NCBI GenBank assembly: GCA_963700105.1
Contig: CAVOWL010000004.1
Coordinates: 496,001-560,000, forward strand
DNA from: CAVUWL01 sp963700105
GTDB taxonomy: Bacteria > Actinomycetota > Thermoleophilia > Solirubrobacterales > 70-9
DNA: 64,000 nucleotides
Direction: 5' to 3'
Under the pieces are notes generated by a model. It worked only from the letters and a program-made list of their open reading frames with translations, had not been told where the DNA came from and searched no databases. The translations under genes were made by a program, and so were the position numbers. Below are positions 23,593 to 32,398 of the stretch, piece after piece (position 1 is the stretch's first letter; each line of letters begins with the position of its first letter).

Positions 23593-25527
23593 TTACCAAC
23601 CGTGGCGGCGAACCTGCCACCAGGTTGCCCCCAGCGCCATCGAGCCGGTCGCGAATCCGATCAAGATCGGCGGCCACGGCGAGGCGCTTCCGCTGCCTTC
23701 GATCGCATTGGCCGCCGAGGGGGCCGTGGAGGTGGCGGGGGGCAGCTGGGCGGCGCCCGGCGCCCGCGGCAGCAGTCCTTTCGGATTTTTCGGAAACGGT
23801 CTCCTCGCCGAAGGCGCCCCGGTCGAGGGCGAAGTAGAGCCGGCGCTCCCCCCAGGGCCGAGGCCATTGGGGAGCGTGAAGGGGTTCGAGGGAGAGGACG
23901 GCGGCGTGCTCGAGGGGCTCGTGTTTGTGCTCGGAGCGCCGCGATTGGTCGGAGTCGGTTGGGGCGCCCGCGGTGCGACCGGCACGGGCAGGGAGTCCCC
24001 GGCGGCCGCCACCAGCACCTGCCCCGTTACCCAGACCGAGGTCTGATCGCTGGAGCTCGAATAGCGGTAGTGCCCGTCGCTTTGCTGTTGGGCGGAGAGG
24101 TAGGCGGGGGCGCTGACACCACCGCGGCGGTAGGAGCTCGGGTCGCCACCGACGGCGAGGATTCCCTGGATCGCCCAGGCCGTGGATTGGGAGTTGATCG
24201 CACCGGAGGCGCGGATCGCAAAGCCGCCGCCGCTTTGCTGGGCGCCGCGCAGAAAGCTGAGTCCGCGCTCCGCGGCCTTTGAGCCCTGGGCAAGCGTCTG
24301 CAGTACCGCGCCGGTGTTATCGGCGGTGCTGGGTGCGCCGGCGGTATCGCCCCAACCGCCGTCGGAGTTTTGGATACTTCGAAGCCACTGCATCGCCCGT
24401 TCGATGCCACCGCTGGCGCCGGCGCTGCGCAGCGCGAGGACGCCGTAGGCGGTCTGGCTTGGCGAGTCTTCGAAGGAGCCGTTTTCGTGCTGGCGCTTGG
24501 CCAGTTCGGTGACCAGATCACGCCCCGCAAAGGATCGGCTTCCGAGCCCAGCACCCGCGAGCGCCAAGATCGTGCGGGCCAGGTCCCCGGTGCTCTTGAT
24601 CTGGGCCTGCGCGCCGCGCAGAAAGTCGACCGGGGTGTGCCCGTGGCTTGAGACATCCAGCGGATTGCGGCCCGCCGCCTCCAAACCGAGCATCGCCCAG
24701 CCGGTGTCCGCCTCGTTTGAGGCTTCACCGGGGGCGGCCCCGTAGCCGCCATCGGCATTCTGGACACCTTCGAGCCAGTTTGCGCCACGCGCGGTTTCAG
24801 AGGCCTGGGCGCGGCTCGGCAGGGCGATCGCCAGCGCCGTCGCGATCAGCAGCGCCACCGCAACCCCGCCTCCGCGCAGGCCCCGACCGAACCGCGGCGT
24901 GGAGGGGGCCGAGTGGGCCCGGGACCCCTCGCTCCATTCAAATCGCTCGCGAAAGCGGACCAGCATCCTGACCATCGCCGGTCCGGCGAGCAGGGCGAAG
25001 ACGATGTTTCCGCCCACGTGCGCCACTTCGAAGGGAATCGCGCGGACCTCGAGCAATAGGAAATGCCGCAGTGAGAGTTCGCCACCGTAGGTTGCCATCA
25101 GCGAGAAGTTCAGCAGTGCGCCGTAGGCAAGCCCGGCGACCCCACAGACCCCGGCCAGCGTGAGGCGGCCGACGTTGCGGACACCGATGGCCAGCGCGGC
25201 GCCGCTGATCCCGCAAAGCCCCCAGGCCGCCATCTGCCAGGGCGTCCAGGGACCCTGACCAAACCAGAAATTGGAGACCAGCGCCGAGAGGGCGCCAACC
25301 GCGAAGCCGGCTGCGGGGCCAAGCGCATATCCGGCGAAGATCACGATATCGGTGGTCGGCTTGACGTTTGGAAAGGCCGCAAAGGCGATCCGCCCAGCGA
25401 TCGCCAGCGCCGCCAGCGCCGCGACTAGGGCAACGACCTGGGAGGGCGGAGCCGAGCGCTCATACCAGGCAAAGCCGCCGATCAAAACGAGGCCCACGAT
25501 CAGAAAGCTGGCCAGCTCCCAACTCAC
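23593..25527 (-). CDS. ECF transporter S component fused to an extracellular alpha/alpha-toroid domain
   Basis: 644 residues. Residues 1-205 form a polytopic ECF S component with KPTTDIVIFAGYALGPAAG and GQGPWTPWQMAAWGL. A helix ending like a signal peptide (about 224-243, LPSRAQA) follows. Residues 245-500 hold repeats of the prenyltransferase/squalene-cyclase toroid type: GVQNADGGYG, RSIQNSDGGWGDT and AQQSGGGFA, with TGWAMLGLEAAG and TAYGVLALRSAG helices. A Pro/Ser/Thr-rich stretch and a C-terminal membrane helix end the protein. The same toroid fold forms the alpha domain of intrinsic factor and transcobalamin. GTG 25527 overlaps the ATPase stop. The substrate is probably cobalamin, inferred from the operon's riboswitch. 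Confidence 0.8.
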   Translation of the reverse strand: MSWELASFLIVGLVLIGGFAWYERSAPPSQVVALVAALAALAIAGRIAFAAFPNVKPTTDIVIFAGYALGPAAGFAVGALSALVSNFWFGQGPWTPWQMAAWGLCGISGAALAIGVRNVGRLTLAGVCGVAGLAYGALLNFSLMATYGGELSLRHFLLLEVRAIPFEVAHVGGNIVFALLAGPAMVRMLVRFRERFEWSEGSRAHSAPSTPRFGRGLRGGGVAVALLIATALAIALPSRAQASETARGANWLEGVQNADGGYGAAPGEASNEADTGWAMLGLEAAGRNPLDVSSHGHTPVDFLRGAQAQIKSTGDLARTILALAGAGLGSRSFAGRDLVTELAKRQHENGSFEDSPSQTAYGVLALRSAGASGGIERAMQWLRSIQNSDGGWGDTAGAPSTADNTGAVLQTLAQGSKAAERGLSFLRGAQQSGGGFAIRASGAINSQSTAWAIQGILAVGGDPSSYRRGGVSAPAYLSAQQQSDGHYRYSSSSDQTSVWVTGQVLVAAAGDSLPVPVAPRAPQPTPTNRGAPSTNTSPSSTPPSSPSNPFTLPNGLGPGGSAGSTSPSTGAPSARRPFPKNPKGLLPRAPGAAQLPPATSTAPSAANAIEGSGSASPWPPILIGFATGSMALGATWWQVRRHGW

Positions 25528-27221
25528 AGGAGAACCTTCTCCCTGAGCAGCGCGGCGCCTGGCTCGGGTAAAACCACACCGCCAAGATCGAGGATGCGAG
25601 CGACCTCTGTGGCGAAGTACCAGCCACCACTTAGCACCTCGGGAGTGGGACCGTCGGCGATCGTTGAGCCTTCCCCTAGCAGCACAACCCGCTCGGAGAC
25701 CGCGGCCGCAAACTCCACATCGTGGGTAGCTATGAGGACCGCGGCACCGCCGCTCGCCAGCTCCTTGACCAACTCGACCAGGTCATCCTTTCGGGCGCGA
25801 TCCATTCCCCGCGTCGGCTCATCGAGGGCGATCAGTGCCGGCGCCCGATCCCCATGCATCCGCCCCGCCAATGCGATTGCCAGGGCCAGCCGCTGGCGCT
25901 CGCCGCCGGAGAGATCGCGAGGATCTGCATCGATCGCGTGCTGAAGTCCGACAATTCGAAGGGCCGCCGCGCCGCTGTCGCCGGTTAGCTCTGCACCGAC
26001 TCGCTCGCGGACCAGGTAGTCACCCGGGTTCTGGGTCAGCAGGGCGATTCCCCCCGGCGTCTCGACCCGACCCCGGACCGGATCGAGGATGGCCGCTGCG
26101 GTGCGCAGCAGGGTGCTCTTGCCGGCCCCGTTTCGACCCATGAGCGCCACCCGTTCACCGCGATCAAGGCGCAGCTCGATTCCCCGCAACACGTCTCGCG
26201 GCTGCTCAGAGACGCTGAGCTCGACCCAGAGATCGCGGCTGATGAGAGCTGGCTCGGGGGCCACTCTCGGGCCCCCACCGCGTTCTCTGACCAAGCTGCT
26301 GGCTTGGGCTTTAGCCTCGCTGCGCAGCGAGGCCAGTCGCTCTGGGGGTGCGGGACCCTCCCCATCGCCGGACTCGATGCGGGCAAGGACGGCCCTTGCC
26401 TCCCGCACCCCAACGGGCAGCGGCTCGATACCAGCCAGCGAGAAAAGCCGCGCCGCAGGGGTGGCGAGCGCGGGGTCAAGTCGTTGGGTGTGCGCCAAGA
26501 AATCGCGCGGGACGCCGTCGAAGGAAATAGAACCCGATTCCATCGCAACCACCCGATCCGCGGCGGCCAGGCAGCGCTCAAGGCGGTGCTCGGCGAGCAA
26601 AATCGCGACCCCCCACTCCTCGTTTAGGCGGCGCAGGAGCCAGATCAACTCATCGCCCGCAACGGGGTCGAGCTGGGAGGTTGGCTCATCGAGCAGCACC
26701 AGTTGCGGCCGGGTCACCAGGGCAGCTGCGAGCGCGACCCGCTGCAGCTCTCCGCCTGAGAGGGAGTCCACGCATCGATCGAGAAGGTGCGGGACGGCGA
26801 GGGCAAGGGCGACCTCCTCGACGGCGCGGGCGCGGGAGATCGGCGGATCGCCGCGCATCTCAAGCGGCAGCTCAATCTCTGCGGCAACCGTGGTCGAGAC
26901 GATCTGGGTCTCCGGGTCCTGGGCGAGGTAGCCGACCACGGCCGCCAGCTCCCCCGGTCCGGCCTCGATCGCATCGATACCGGCGACCTCTATCTCGCCC
27001 TCTATCTGGCCGCCGTGGAAATGAGGAATCAGCCCACAGGCGGCGCGGATCAGGGTCGACTTGCCCGAAGCAGAGCGCCCGGCCAAGACGACGAACTCGC
27101 CCGGACCGAGGCGCAGGGAGACCTCGAACAGGGCCATTCGCTCGCTGCGGGGATAGCCATAGCTGAGCCCACCGATCGCAAGCGCCGGCGCGGTTTGAGT
27201 CGCGCTGGCCAGCTCAGACAC
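25524..27221 (-). CDS. ECF transporter ATPase, two ABC domains fused (EcfA1-EcfA2)
   Basis: Energises the ECF importer from the cytoplasm. Two complete ABC domains are present. The first has GRSASGKSTL, the signature LSGGELQRVAL and LVLLDEPTSQLD. The second has GRNGAGKSTLL, LSGGERQRLAL and LIALDEPTRGMD. Fusion of both ATPases in one chain is common for ECF systems. GTG 27221 is the likely start, overlapping the EcfT stop by eight bases; TTG 27236 is an alternative. The next gene starts in a GTGA overlap. Confidence 0.93.
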   Translation of the reverse strand: MSELASATQTAPALAIGGLSYGYPRSERMALFEVSLRLGPGEFVVLAGRSASGKSTLIRAACGLIPHFHGGQIEGEIEVAGIDAIEAGPGELAAVVGYLAQDPETQIVSTTVAAEIELPLEMRGDPPISRARAVEEVALALAVPHLLDRCVDSLSGGELQRVALAAALVTRPQLVLLDEPTSQLDPVAGDELIWLLRRLNEEWGVAILLAEHRLERCLAAADRVVAMESGSISFDGVPRDFLAHTQRLDPALATPAARLFSLAGIEPLPVGVREARAVLARIESGDGEGPAPPERLASLRSEAKAQASSLVRERGGGPRVAPEPALISRDLWVELSVSEQPRDVLRGIELRLDRGERVALMGRNGAGKSTLLRTAAAILDPVRGRVETPGGIALLTQNPGDYLVRERVGAELTGDSGAAALRIVGLQHAIDADPRDLSGGERQRLALAIALAGRMHGDRAPALIALDEPTRGMDRARKDDLVELVKELASGGAAVLIATHDVEFAAAVSERVVLLGEGSTIADGPTPEVLSGGWYFATEVARILDLGGVVLPEPGAALLREKVLL

Positions 27222-28158
27222 CGGGCGCCTTGACAATCCGCACCGCGGCTGGACCGCTGCGGGCTGGACGGGGTCGAGCTGATTTGGTCCGGCGGCGCGG
27301 CCGCCAGGGGGCCAGGCCGCTTGAGACGATCACGACGGAGAGCACCAGCGTTGAGGGTGAGAGCCCCCAGGCGATGCTGGGATAGGGCTGAAAGCCATCC
27401 GCCCCCAAGATCTTGGCGGCAATTGCCGCAATCAAGACGATCGCCCCGCTGAGGTAAAAGCGGGAGTCATGGCGGGAGCGCTGGCGCCGCCGCTTAGCCT
27501 TCGGCGCCCCCAGCGCGTAACCGCGGAGCTCAAGGGTCGCCGCCACATCGACGGCGCGATCGAGGGAGCCGGCGAGCAGGCGCCGGGCGAGCGCACCGAC
27601 CCCGACCGGAACGGCCCCGGGCCCGCGCAGGCGGGCGGCCTCGCGCAGGCGGGCCGAATCCGCCGCGGCGACCGGAACGAGGCGGCAGATCAGCGTCGCG
27701 GTAAGCGCCGAGCGAGCGGCGATCGGCCGCACCGCCCGCAGCACTCGATCGGGATCCACGCAGGCCGAGTACACGGCAAAGGCAACCAACACCGCGAGGG
27801 CCCGAAGCCCCAGTGAGAGTCCGGCGGCAAGCGTCTGCGCGGTGACGTCGACCCGGCCGAGCAGCGGCCACTCGCCGAGGCGGGCGAGGACCGTGTCGCC
27901 GCGGCTAACGAGCAGCGCGTTGACGGCGACGATCACTATCGCGATCGACACACCCATCCGCAGGGCGATTCCAATCGCCTCGCGGGCGCCGGCGAGGAGC
28001 CCGGCCAAAAGCGCGGCGAGGAGCACCGCGATCAGCACCAACGGGGTCGAATAGAGAATGGCGATCGCGACGAGGCTGCCCAGATAGGTGACAGCAGCAC
28101 CCGGCGACGCAGCCTGCAGAGGACCAGGCCGTGGCGTGTAGGCAAGCGGCGATCTCAT
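27214..28158 (-). CDS. ECF transporter transmembrane component EcfT
   Basis: 314-residue scaffold subunit linking the ATPases to the S component. Several hydrophobic segments are followed by the coupling-helix region with ARLRG and SLDRAVDVAATLELRGYAL, matching the two conserved Ala-Arg-Gly motifs of EcfT. Two further helices and a basic, Arg/Pro-rich tail close the protein. ATG 28158 overlaps the stop of the DUF4430 lipoprotein gene (ATGA). Confidence 0.9.
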   Translation of the reverse strand: MRSPLAYTPRPGPLQAASPGAAVTYLGSLVAIAILYSTPLVLIAVLLAALLAGLLAGAREAIGIALRMGVSIAIVIVAVNALLVSRGDTVLARLGEWPLLGRVDVTAQTLAAGLSLGLRALAVLVAFAVYSACVDPDRVLRAVRPIAARSALTATLICRLVPVAAADSARLREAARLRGPGAVPVGVGALARRLLAGSLDRAVDVAATLELRGYALGAPKAKRRRQRSRHDSRFYLSGAIVLIAAIAAKILGADGFQPYPSIAWGLSPSTLVLSVVIVSSGLAPWRPRRRTKSARPRPARSGPAAVRIVKAPGV

Positions 28159-29066
28159 CGCAGTGGAAGCGGCGTCTCCTTTGCGCCCTCGGTGGCCACC
28201 GCGTAATGGTCGCGCAGATCGGCGCCGTTTAGGTGGGCGGCAGCCGAATCGGTGGCGCTCAAGTTGGTGCCGGTGATCACCCAGGTGGGCGGTGCTTCAC
28301 CGCGCCGCGTCGCGGCAACCAATCCGGCTTCGGCGCCAAAGGAACGCTGCGGGCGCCCATCTTCGGCCATCCCCTGAAGCTCAAAGCGACCCCCCTGACG
28401 GCGAAACTCGGCAAAAACGCCGCTCACCTGCGGCCCGGCTTCAATCTCAGCCGCGGTCGGATCTGCCCGGACCCGCCGCCACGGTCCGACCAAGACCCTG
28501 ATCGCCGAGGGCGAGCCGCCGATAAGCGAGGCGCCGGCGCCCTCAAGCTCGCCACGCACCTTCGTGCAAGCGCTACCCCCTCCCAGGCATACGAGCGAGA
28601 CCGGGTGATGGTGGCCTTCATAGCCTCCGCTGAATGGCTCCGGCCAGGAGCCGACCACGGCTGGCACTTCCATCGCCGCCGACCAATCGCGGTAATCCCA
28701 CCAGATTGCCTCCCCGCCCTGCAGCGCGTAGGCGGCTGCTCCGATCGGTGCCTCGATTCCATTCACGTAGTAGAACCAGTCAAAGCTCTGAGCGCCACGG
28801 GTTTCCCCTTCGACCCCGTCGATTGACTGCACGAAGCCGCCGCCGTAGCTGGTTGCGAGTTTGGTTGATCGTTCCAGGACCCGCATCACGGTGTCTGATT
28901 CGGTGACGCCTCCAACCGCGCGTTCGAACACCGGCTGGGAACCGAAATCATGGGTCACGGTCAGCCTCACATCGCCCAGGTCCTTGCCGGGTCCAAGCCC
29001 GCAACCCGTGCCCAACGCTCCCAGGCTGAGCGCGATCGCGGCCGCCGAGACGCGGCGCTGGCTCAC
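28155..29066 (-). CDS. DUF4430 lipoprotein (transcobalamin C-domain-like) of the B12 uptake operon
   Basis: Predicted lipoprotein: basic start, hydrophobic core and lipobox GALGTGC, leaving Cys as the anchored residue. A DUF4430-type domain follows, centred on SFDWFYYVNGIEAPIG and GGEAIWWDYRDW; this is the beta-domain fold found at the C-terminus of intrinsic factor and transcobalamin. A Cys-containing second region (LVCLGGGSACTKVRG) and an alpha/beta stretch complete 303 residues. GTG 29066 overlaps the previous TGA (GTGA). Likely captures cobalamin or a corrinoid at the cell surface; ligand not shown. Confidence 0.75.
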   Translation of the reverse strand: MSQRRVSAAAIALSLGALGTGCGLGPGKDLGDVRLTVTHDFGSQPVFERAVGGVTESDTVMRVLERSTKLATSYGGGFVQSIDGVEGETRGAQSFDWFYYVNGIEAPIGAAAYALQGGEAIWWDYRDWSAAMEVPAVVGSWPEPFSGGYEGHHHPVSLVCLGGGSACTKVRGELEGAGASLIGGSPSAIRVLVGPWRRVRADPTAAEIEAGPQVSGVFAEFRRQGGRFELQGMAEDGRPQRSFGAEAGLVAATRRGEAPPTWVITGTNLSATDSAAAHLNGADLRDHYAVATEGAKETPLPLR

Positions 29067-29830
29067 CTGCTCGAGCCGCCCGGGCACCTACCCCCAACGC
29101 AAACGGCGACCCGGCTGGATGGAATCTCAGTTCCGAGGCTGGCGCGCAGCTGGGCGGGCTCTCCAAGCGTCACCGTGGTGCGGCCGCTGGCGTCGGTTGG
29201 GGCGCTGGCGTCGCTGACCGACGCCCCGACGGCGGGGCGTCGGATCCCCTTTTCGTTGTAGATGAAGACGCGCACTCCAAACGGTTTTGCCGCGACCGCC
29301 GTCCTCGGCGCGCTGAGCACCAGCTCTTCGGGCTCGGAGTTAGCGCCGGTCAAATACCAAAGCACTTCATCGCCGGGGTGCAGCTTCACCTTGCTGCCGC
29401 CCTGGGATGGGCTCTTGTGGTTGACCGTCAGAGACCAAAAGCCGGGGCCCGCGGCCTTGGCAACGGCTCCCCCGACCCCACAAAGTGCCAGGCCGAAGCT
29501 GAAGTGATCGGATACAAGCAGCGGTCGCAGCGAGGCATCGGTTTCGGCCGCCTCGGCGAGCAGGCCGAGCGGGGTCGCCCCGCTGACCGTCACCGACTTG
29601 CCGTCGCCGCCGGTCCCCCTGCCAAAGCAAGTCGCCTTGGGGCTTGTCGGGACGGTGGTCGTGCCGGTGCGAAGCGTCTCTTCGGCGAGCACCTTGCCGC
29701 TACTCTCAAGCACCCGCAGCTTGGCGGGGACAAGGGCTTCGTTGGCGGCGGCGGGCACCGCCAACGGGAGGGTCAGGACCGCGCCCAAGACGCACACCAC
29801 TAGCGGCCGGCAATCGAAAAATCTGGGCAT
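29063..29830 (-). CDS. Secreted DUF4430-like protein, first gene of the B12 uptake operon
   Basis: 255 residues with a clear signal peptide (MPRFFDCRPLVVCVLGAVLT..., ending VPAAANE). The central region contains GFWSLTVNHKSPSQGG and VKLHPGDEVLWYLTG, the W-x(n)-N-G-x-x-P...GDEVLWYY-type pattern of DUF4430/transcobalamin beta domains. A C-terminal Ig-like segment (FGVRVFIYNEKGIRRPAVGA...TDASGRTTVTL) follows, ending in a short Cys pair. ATG 29830 is preceded by GGAAGGGG. It lies directly behind the cobalamin riboswitch, so repression by adenosylcobalamin or related cobamides is expected. Confidence 0.75.
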   Translation of the reverse strand: MPRFFDCRPLVVCVLGAVLTLPLAVPAAANEALVPAKLRVLESSGKVLAEETLRTGTTTVPTSPKATCFGRGTGGDGKSVTVSGATPLGLLAEAAETDASLRPLLVSDHFSFGLALCGVGGAVAKAAGPGFWSLTVNHKSPSQGGSKVKLHPGDEVLWYLTGANSEPEELVLSAPRTAVAAKPFGVRVFIYNEKGIRRPAVGASVSDASAPTDASGRTTVTLGEPAQLRASLGTEIPSSRVAVCVGGRCPGGSSR

Positions 29831-29861
29831 TTAAGCCACCCCTTCCTCGAGGGTTGTATTG

Positions 29862-30030
29862 GCTGGCCGGGGACAGGTCTCCTGGCTTCCGGGGTCTCCA
29901 CCGCACCTTCCCGGGGTTACGTTGTCTTCCCCAGTGGTTGGCGCCAGGGGCGCCAGCGGCTTCTTTACCCGGTCACAGTGGCGGGACCGCGCCGGCTTCT
30001 CACCGGACTTCCCTTGACCACCGACCGTAT
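29862..30030 (-). ncRNA. Cobalamin riboswitch
   Basis: Read on the minus strand, the segment contains GCGCGGTCCCGCCACTGTGA (the conserved B12-box region) preceded by CCGGTGAGAAGCCG, and ends with GGAAGCCAGGAGACCTG. These are the hallmark blocks of the cobalamin riboswitch class, in the right order and about 100 bases apart. It lies about 30 bases before the ATG of the first uptake gene, so control of translation or transcription by cobalamin is expected. Confidence 0.93.
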
Positions 30031-30213
30031 GAATGAACTGATCCTCAGTCTACCCGCAGCGAAGGCGCCTGGGCCTGCGCCGCTGCGCCGGGCGGCCCTT
30101 CGGGAGGCCACACTGTCACCTGCGATCTGCTCCCGGCCTCCAACCCCCAGCCAGCGACGCGCCCCAAGGTCGAGATAACGGCGCGCTCGCCGCGGGGCGA
30201 TAGGTAGCGCAGA

Positions 30214-30585
30214 TCAGCGCCCGCAGTGTTCTCGGTAGTAGCGGTAATCGCTTCGATCGGGGCGCAGGTTTGAAGCGAGGGCAAGGTGGTGGCGGGCACG
30301 CTCTGTCCGCCCCGTCTTTGCCAGGGCGCGACCGAGGCAGAAGTGCGCGTAGTCGTTGACGGCGTGGACGTCAACCACCGCCTCAAACTCGGCCGCAGCC
30401 TTGGCGAATTGTCCGCAGCGAAAGTAGGCACGGCCCAGCGCCTCACGAACCGAGGCCTTGTCGGGCGCTCGGCGGGCGGCCGCGGCGAGTGGCACCGTCG
30501 CCTGCTCATAATCACCATCCTCGAGCAGCTCGATCCCGCGTCGATAGAGGGTGAAGGTCGAATCAACCTCGGCATCAGAGGGCAT
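30214..30585 (-). CDS. Small TPR-repeat protein
   Basis: 123-residue soluble protein made of about three tetratricopeptide repeats: YRRGIELLEDGDYEQATVPL, REALGRAYFRCGQFAKAAAE and FCLGRALAKTGRTERARHHL. ATG at 30585 (MPSDAEVDSTF). The role is a protein-protein adaptor of unknown partner. It stands alone, about 180 bases upstream of the riboswitch and in the same orientation, so read-through into the B12 operon is conceivable. Confidence 0.75.
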   Translation of the reverse strand: MPSDAEVDSTFTLYRRGIELLEDGDYEQATVPLAAAARRAPDKASVREALGRAYFRCGQFAKAAAEFEAVVDVHAVNDYAHFCLGRALAKTGRTERARHHLALASNLRPDRSDYRYYREHCGR

Positions 30586-31064
30586 CGCCAAAGTGTAGGA
30601 AGAGCGCCCGCCGGCCACCGAACTTCGGCAAGGCGGCCAGAGGTGAAGCGGCGATCGGGCGGAGATTCAGCTACTGCAGAGCTGAATCTCGACATCTGCG
30701 CGGCTTCGGCGCTCCGTCCGAGATGGCGCAAAGAAAACTGGCCTCTCCGCGGCAGACAGGGGGAGGAACCGGGCTCCGGGCCCTCGATCGCCTTCAACCC
30801 GGCCCGTGGGCCATCGGCTTTTGCCCCTGCATCCGCCGCCCTGTGCTCGAGCACCGATCAGGGTCTCAGGCGGGTGGGTGGCACTCACCGGAGAACACGC
30901 TGCGCCCGTCCTTTTAGAGCTTTTCGAACCCTCAATCGCTTCCCCGGAAAAGATCTGCCGCCTCGACTCCATCGCTCCTGCTGTGGAAACTTGTCTGCCC
31001 TGAGAAGAACGCCAGGGCACCGAGTCGAGCGACCGCCCACCCGAGTCCGACAGAATCGAGCCCA
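30586..31064. other. Gene-free stretch
   Basis: About 480 bases upstream of two divergent genes. Short open frames exist on both strands, but none shows family motifs or a convincing start. I see no tRNA, repeat or terminator here. Confidence 0.4.
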
Positions 31065-32033
31065 ATGAATGTCCCGCTGCCGATTGCCCTGATCGCTCGC
31101 CGCCTGCCCGCGGTCGGAGTTAATCGTCTCGCGGAGGGGTTTCAGATCCGCGAAGGCGGCCCGGACGCCAGCCCCAAGCGGCTGTGCGAGCTCGCGGCTG
31201 GCTCGGTTGCGATTGTCGCCGATCCAACCGTCAGCGTCGATCAAGCGCTGCTGGAAGCCGCCGGGCCGCAGCTGCGGCTGATCGCAAACTTTGGGGTTGG
31301 ATACGACAACATCGATCTGCAGGCCTGCCGCAGGCTGGGCGTGATCGCGACCAACACCCCCGGCGTCCTGACCAACGCGACAGCGGAGCTGGCGCTGGCG
31401 CTAACGCTCGCCGCCGCCCGCCAGACCTACAGCGCCGAGGCGCACCTGCGGGCCGAGCGCTGGAGCGGATTTGACCCAACCGCCCACCTCGGCCGCGAGC
31501 TCAGCGAGACCGTCTTCGGCGTGGTTGGCCTCGGACGAATCGGCCTCCGCTACGCGGAGCTGGTGGGCCCGATGGCCAAAAAGATCCTCTACACCGCCCG
31601 CGCCCCAAAACCCGAGCAGGAGGACAGGTTGGGAGCCTCCTACGTCGAGCTCTCAGAGCTGATCGCCAGCGCCGATGTGATCAGCCTCCACTTGCCCGCC
31701 AGCGCTGAGACCGCCGGTCTGATCGGAGCGTCGGAGTTTGGACGGATGAAGGCCGGTGCGATCGTGATCAACACAGCGCGTGGCTCCCTGATCGATAGCG
31801 CGGCGCTGGTGGCGGCCTTGGAGCATGGCGCGATCGGCGCCGCTGGCCTCGACGTGTATGCGGATGAGCCCGCGGTGCCGGCGGAGCTGATCGCAGCGCC
31901 CAACTGCATCCTCTTGCCCCACATCGGCTCGGCAACGACCCGCGCCCGCGATGCGATGTCGCTGCTCGTGGCCGAGAATGCCCTAGCCGTATTGAAGGGT
32001 GCCGAACCCGCCAACCGCGTCTCGCTGAGCTGA
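31065..32033 (+). CDS. D-2-hydroxyacid dehydrogenase (glyoxylate/hydroxypyruvate reductase type)
   Basis: NAD(P)-dependent reductase of 2-oxoacids, 322 residues. The nucleotide-binding motif is FGVVGLGRIGLRYAEL near residue 150. The catalytic residues are visible as Arg in INTARGSLIDSAAL, the acidic residue in YADEPAVPAEL and His in LLPHIGSAT. The substrate loop NFGVGYDNID is also typical. Glyoxylate or hydroxypyruvate is the likely substrate, but lactate- or phosphoglycerate-type activity cannot be excluded. Confidence 0.88.
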   Translation: MNVPLPIALIARRLPAVGVNRLAEGFQIREGGPDASPKRLCELAAGSVAIVADPTVSVDQALLEAAGPQLRLIANFGVGYDNIDLQACRRLGVIATNTPGVLTNATAELALALTLAAARQTYSAEAHLRAERWSGFDPTAHLGRELSETVFGVVGLGRIGLRYAELVGPMAKKILYTARAPKPEQEDRLGASYVELSELIASADVISLHLPASAETAGLIGASEFGRMKAGAIVINTARGSLIDSAALVAALEHGAIGAAGLDVYADEPAVPAELIAAPNCILLPHIGSATTRARDAMSLLVAENALAVLKGAEPANRVSLS

Positions 32034-32058
32034 TCGGGGCGCATCAAGCCCCGCCCCA

Positions 32059-32076
32059 GGGCGCCCCCCGGCGCCC
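32059..32076 (+). terminator. GC-rich hairpin after the hydroxyacid dehydrogenase gene
   Basis: Perfect 7-bp stem GGGCGCC/GGCGCCC with a four-C loop, 25 bases past the stop codon. There is no T-tract, so it would act, if at all, as an intrinsic-like terminator of high-GC actinobacteria or as an mRNA 3'-end stabiliser. Confidence 0.35.
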
Positions 32077-32229
32077 CTGCCCGCCCCGCTCAGCCCCCGG
32101 CGCCGTGGACGCCGCCGCGAGCCAGGCTGCCCCGTGGCTAACCCCCCTCTGCCCCCCGCTCAAACCAGCATTTGTGCGCCGGGCGGCCCGAAATCGGCGC
32201 TTTGAGCGGGGAGAAACCGTGCCGCCGGG

Positions 32230-32258
32230 CAGCCGCAGATGGGCCTAATCTGCGGTTG
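32230..32258 (+). promoter_or_regulatory. Hairpin in the leader region of the DEAD-box helicase gene
   Basis: CAGCCGCAGAT (32230-32240), a seven-base loop, then ATCTGCGGTTG (32248-32258). This gives eight perfect pairs extended by three more with one G-U wobble. It sits about 140 bases before the helicase start. It could be a leader structure that the helicase or cold affects, or a terminator for upstream transcription. Function is inferred from position only. Confidence 0.35.
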
Positions 32259-32398
32259 CCGGGGCGGCGGCTGCTACGGTGTTTGAGTCGGGTTTGGCAT
32301 CTTCGCCACCCGAGAGGTTCCGTTTCCTCCGCGCGCTTCTGAGCGTTTTGGGGCCGCTGGATCTCCCCGAAGTGCTCAAAAAAGGAGTTCGCACCAAC

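Noticed and set aside
30045..30854. 269-codon minus-strand open frame overlapping the TPR gene
   Set aside because: The TPR frame has clear repeats, while this frame is Arg/Ser/Pro-rich without motifs and also runs toward the riboswitch region.
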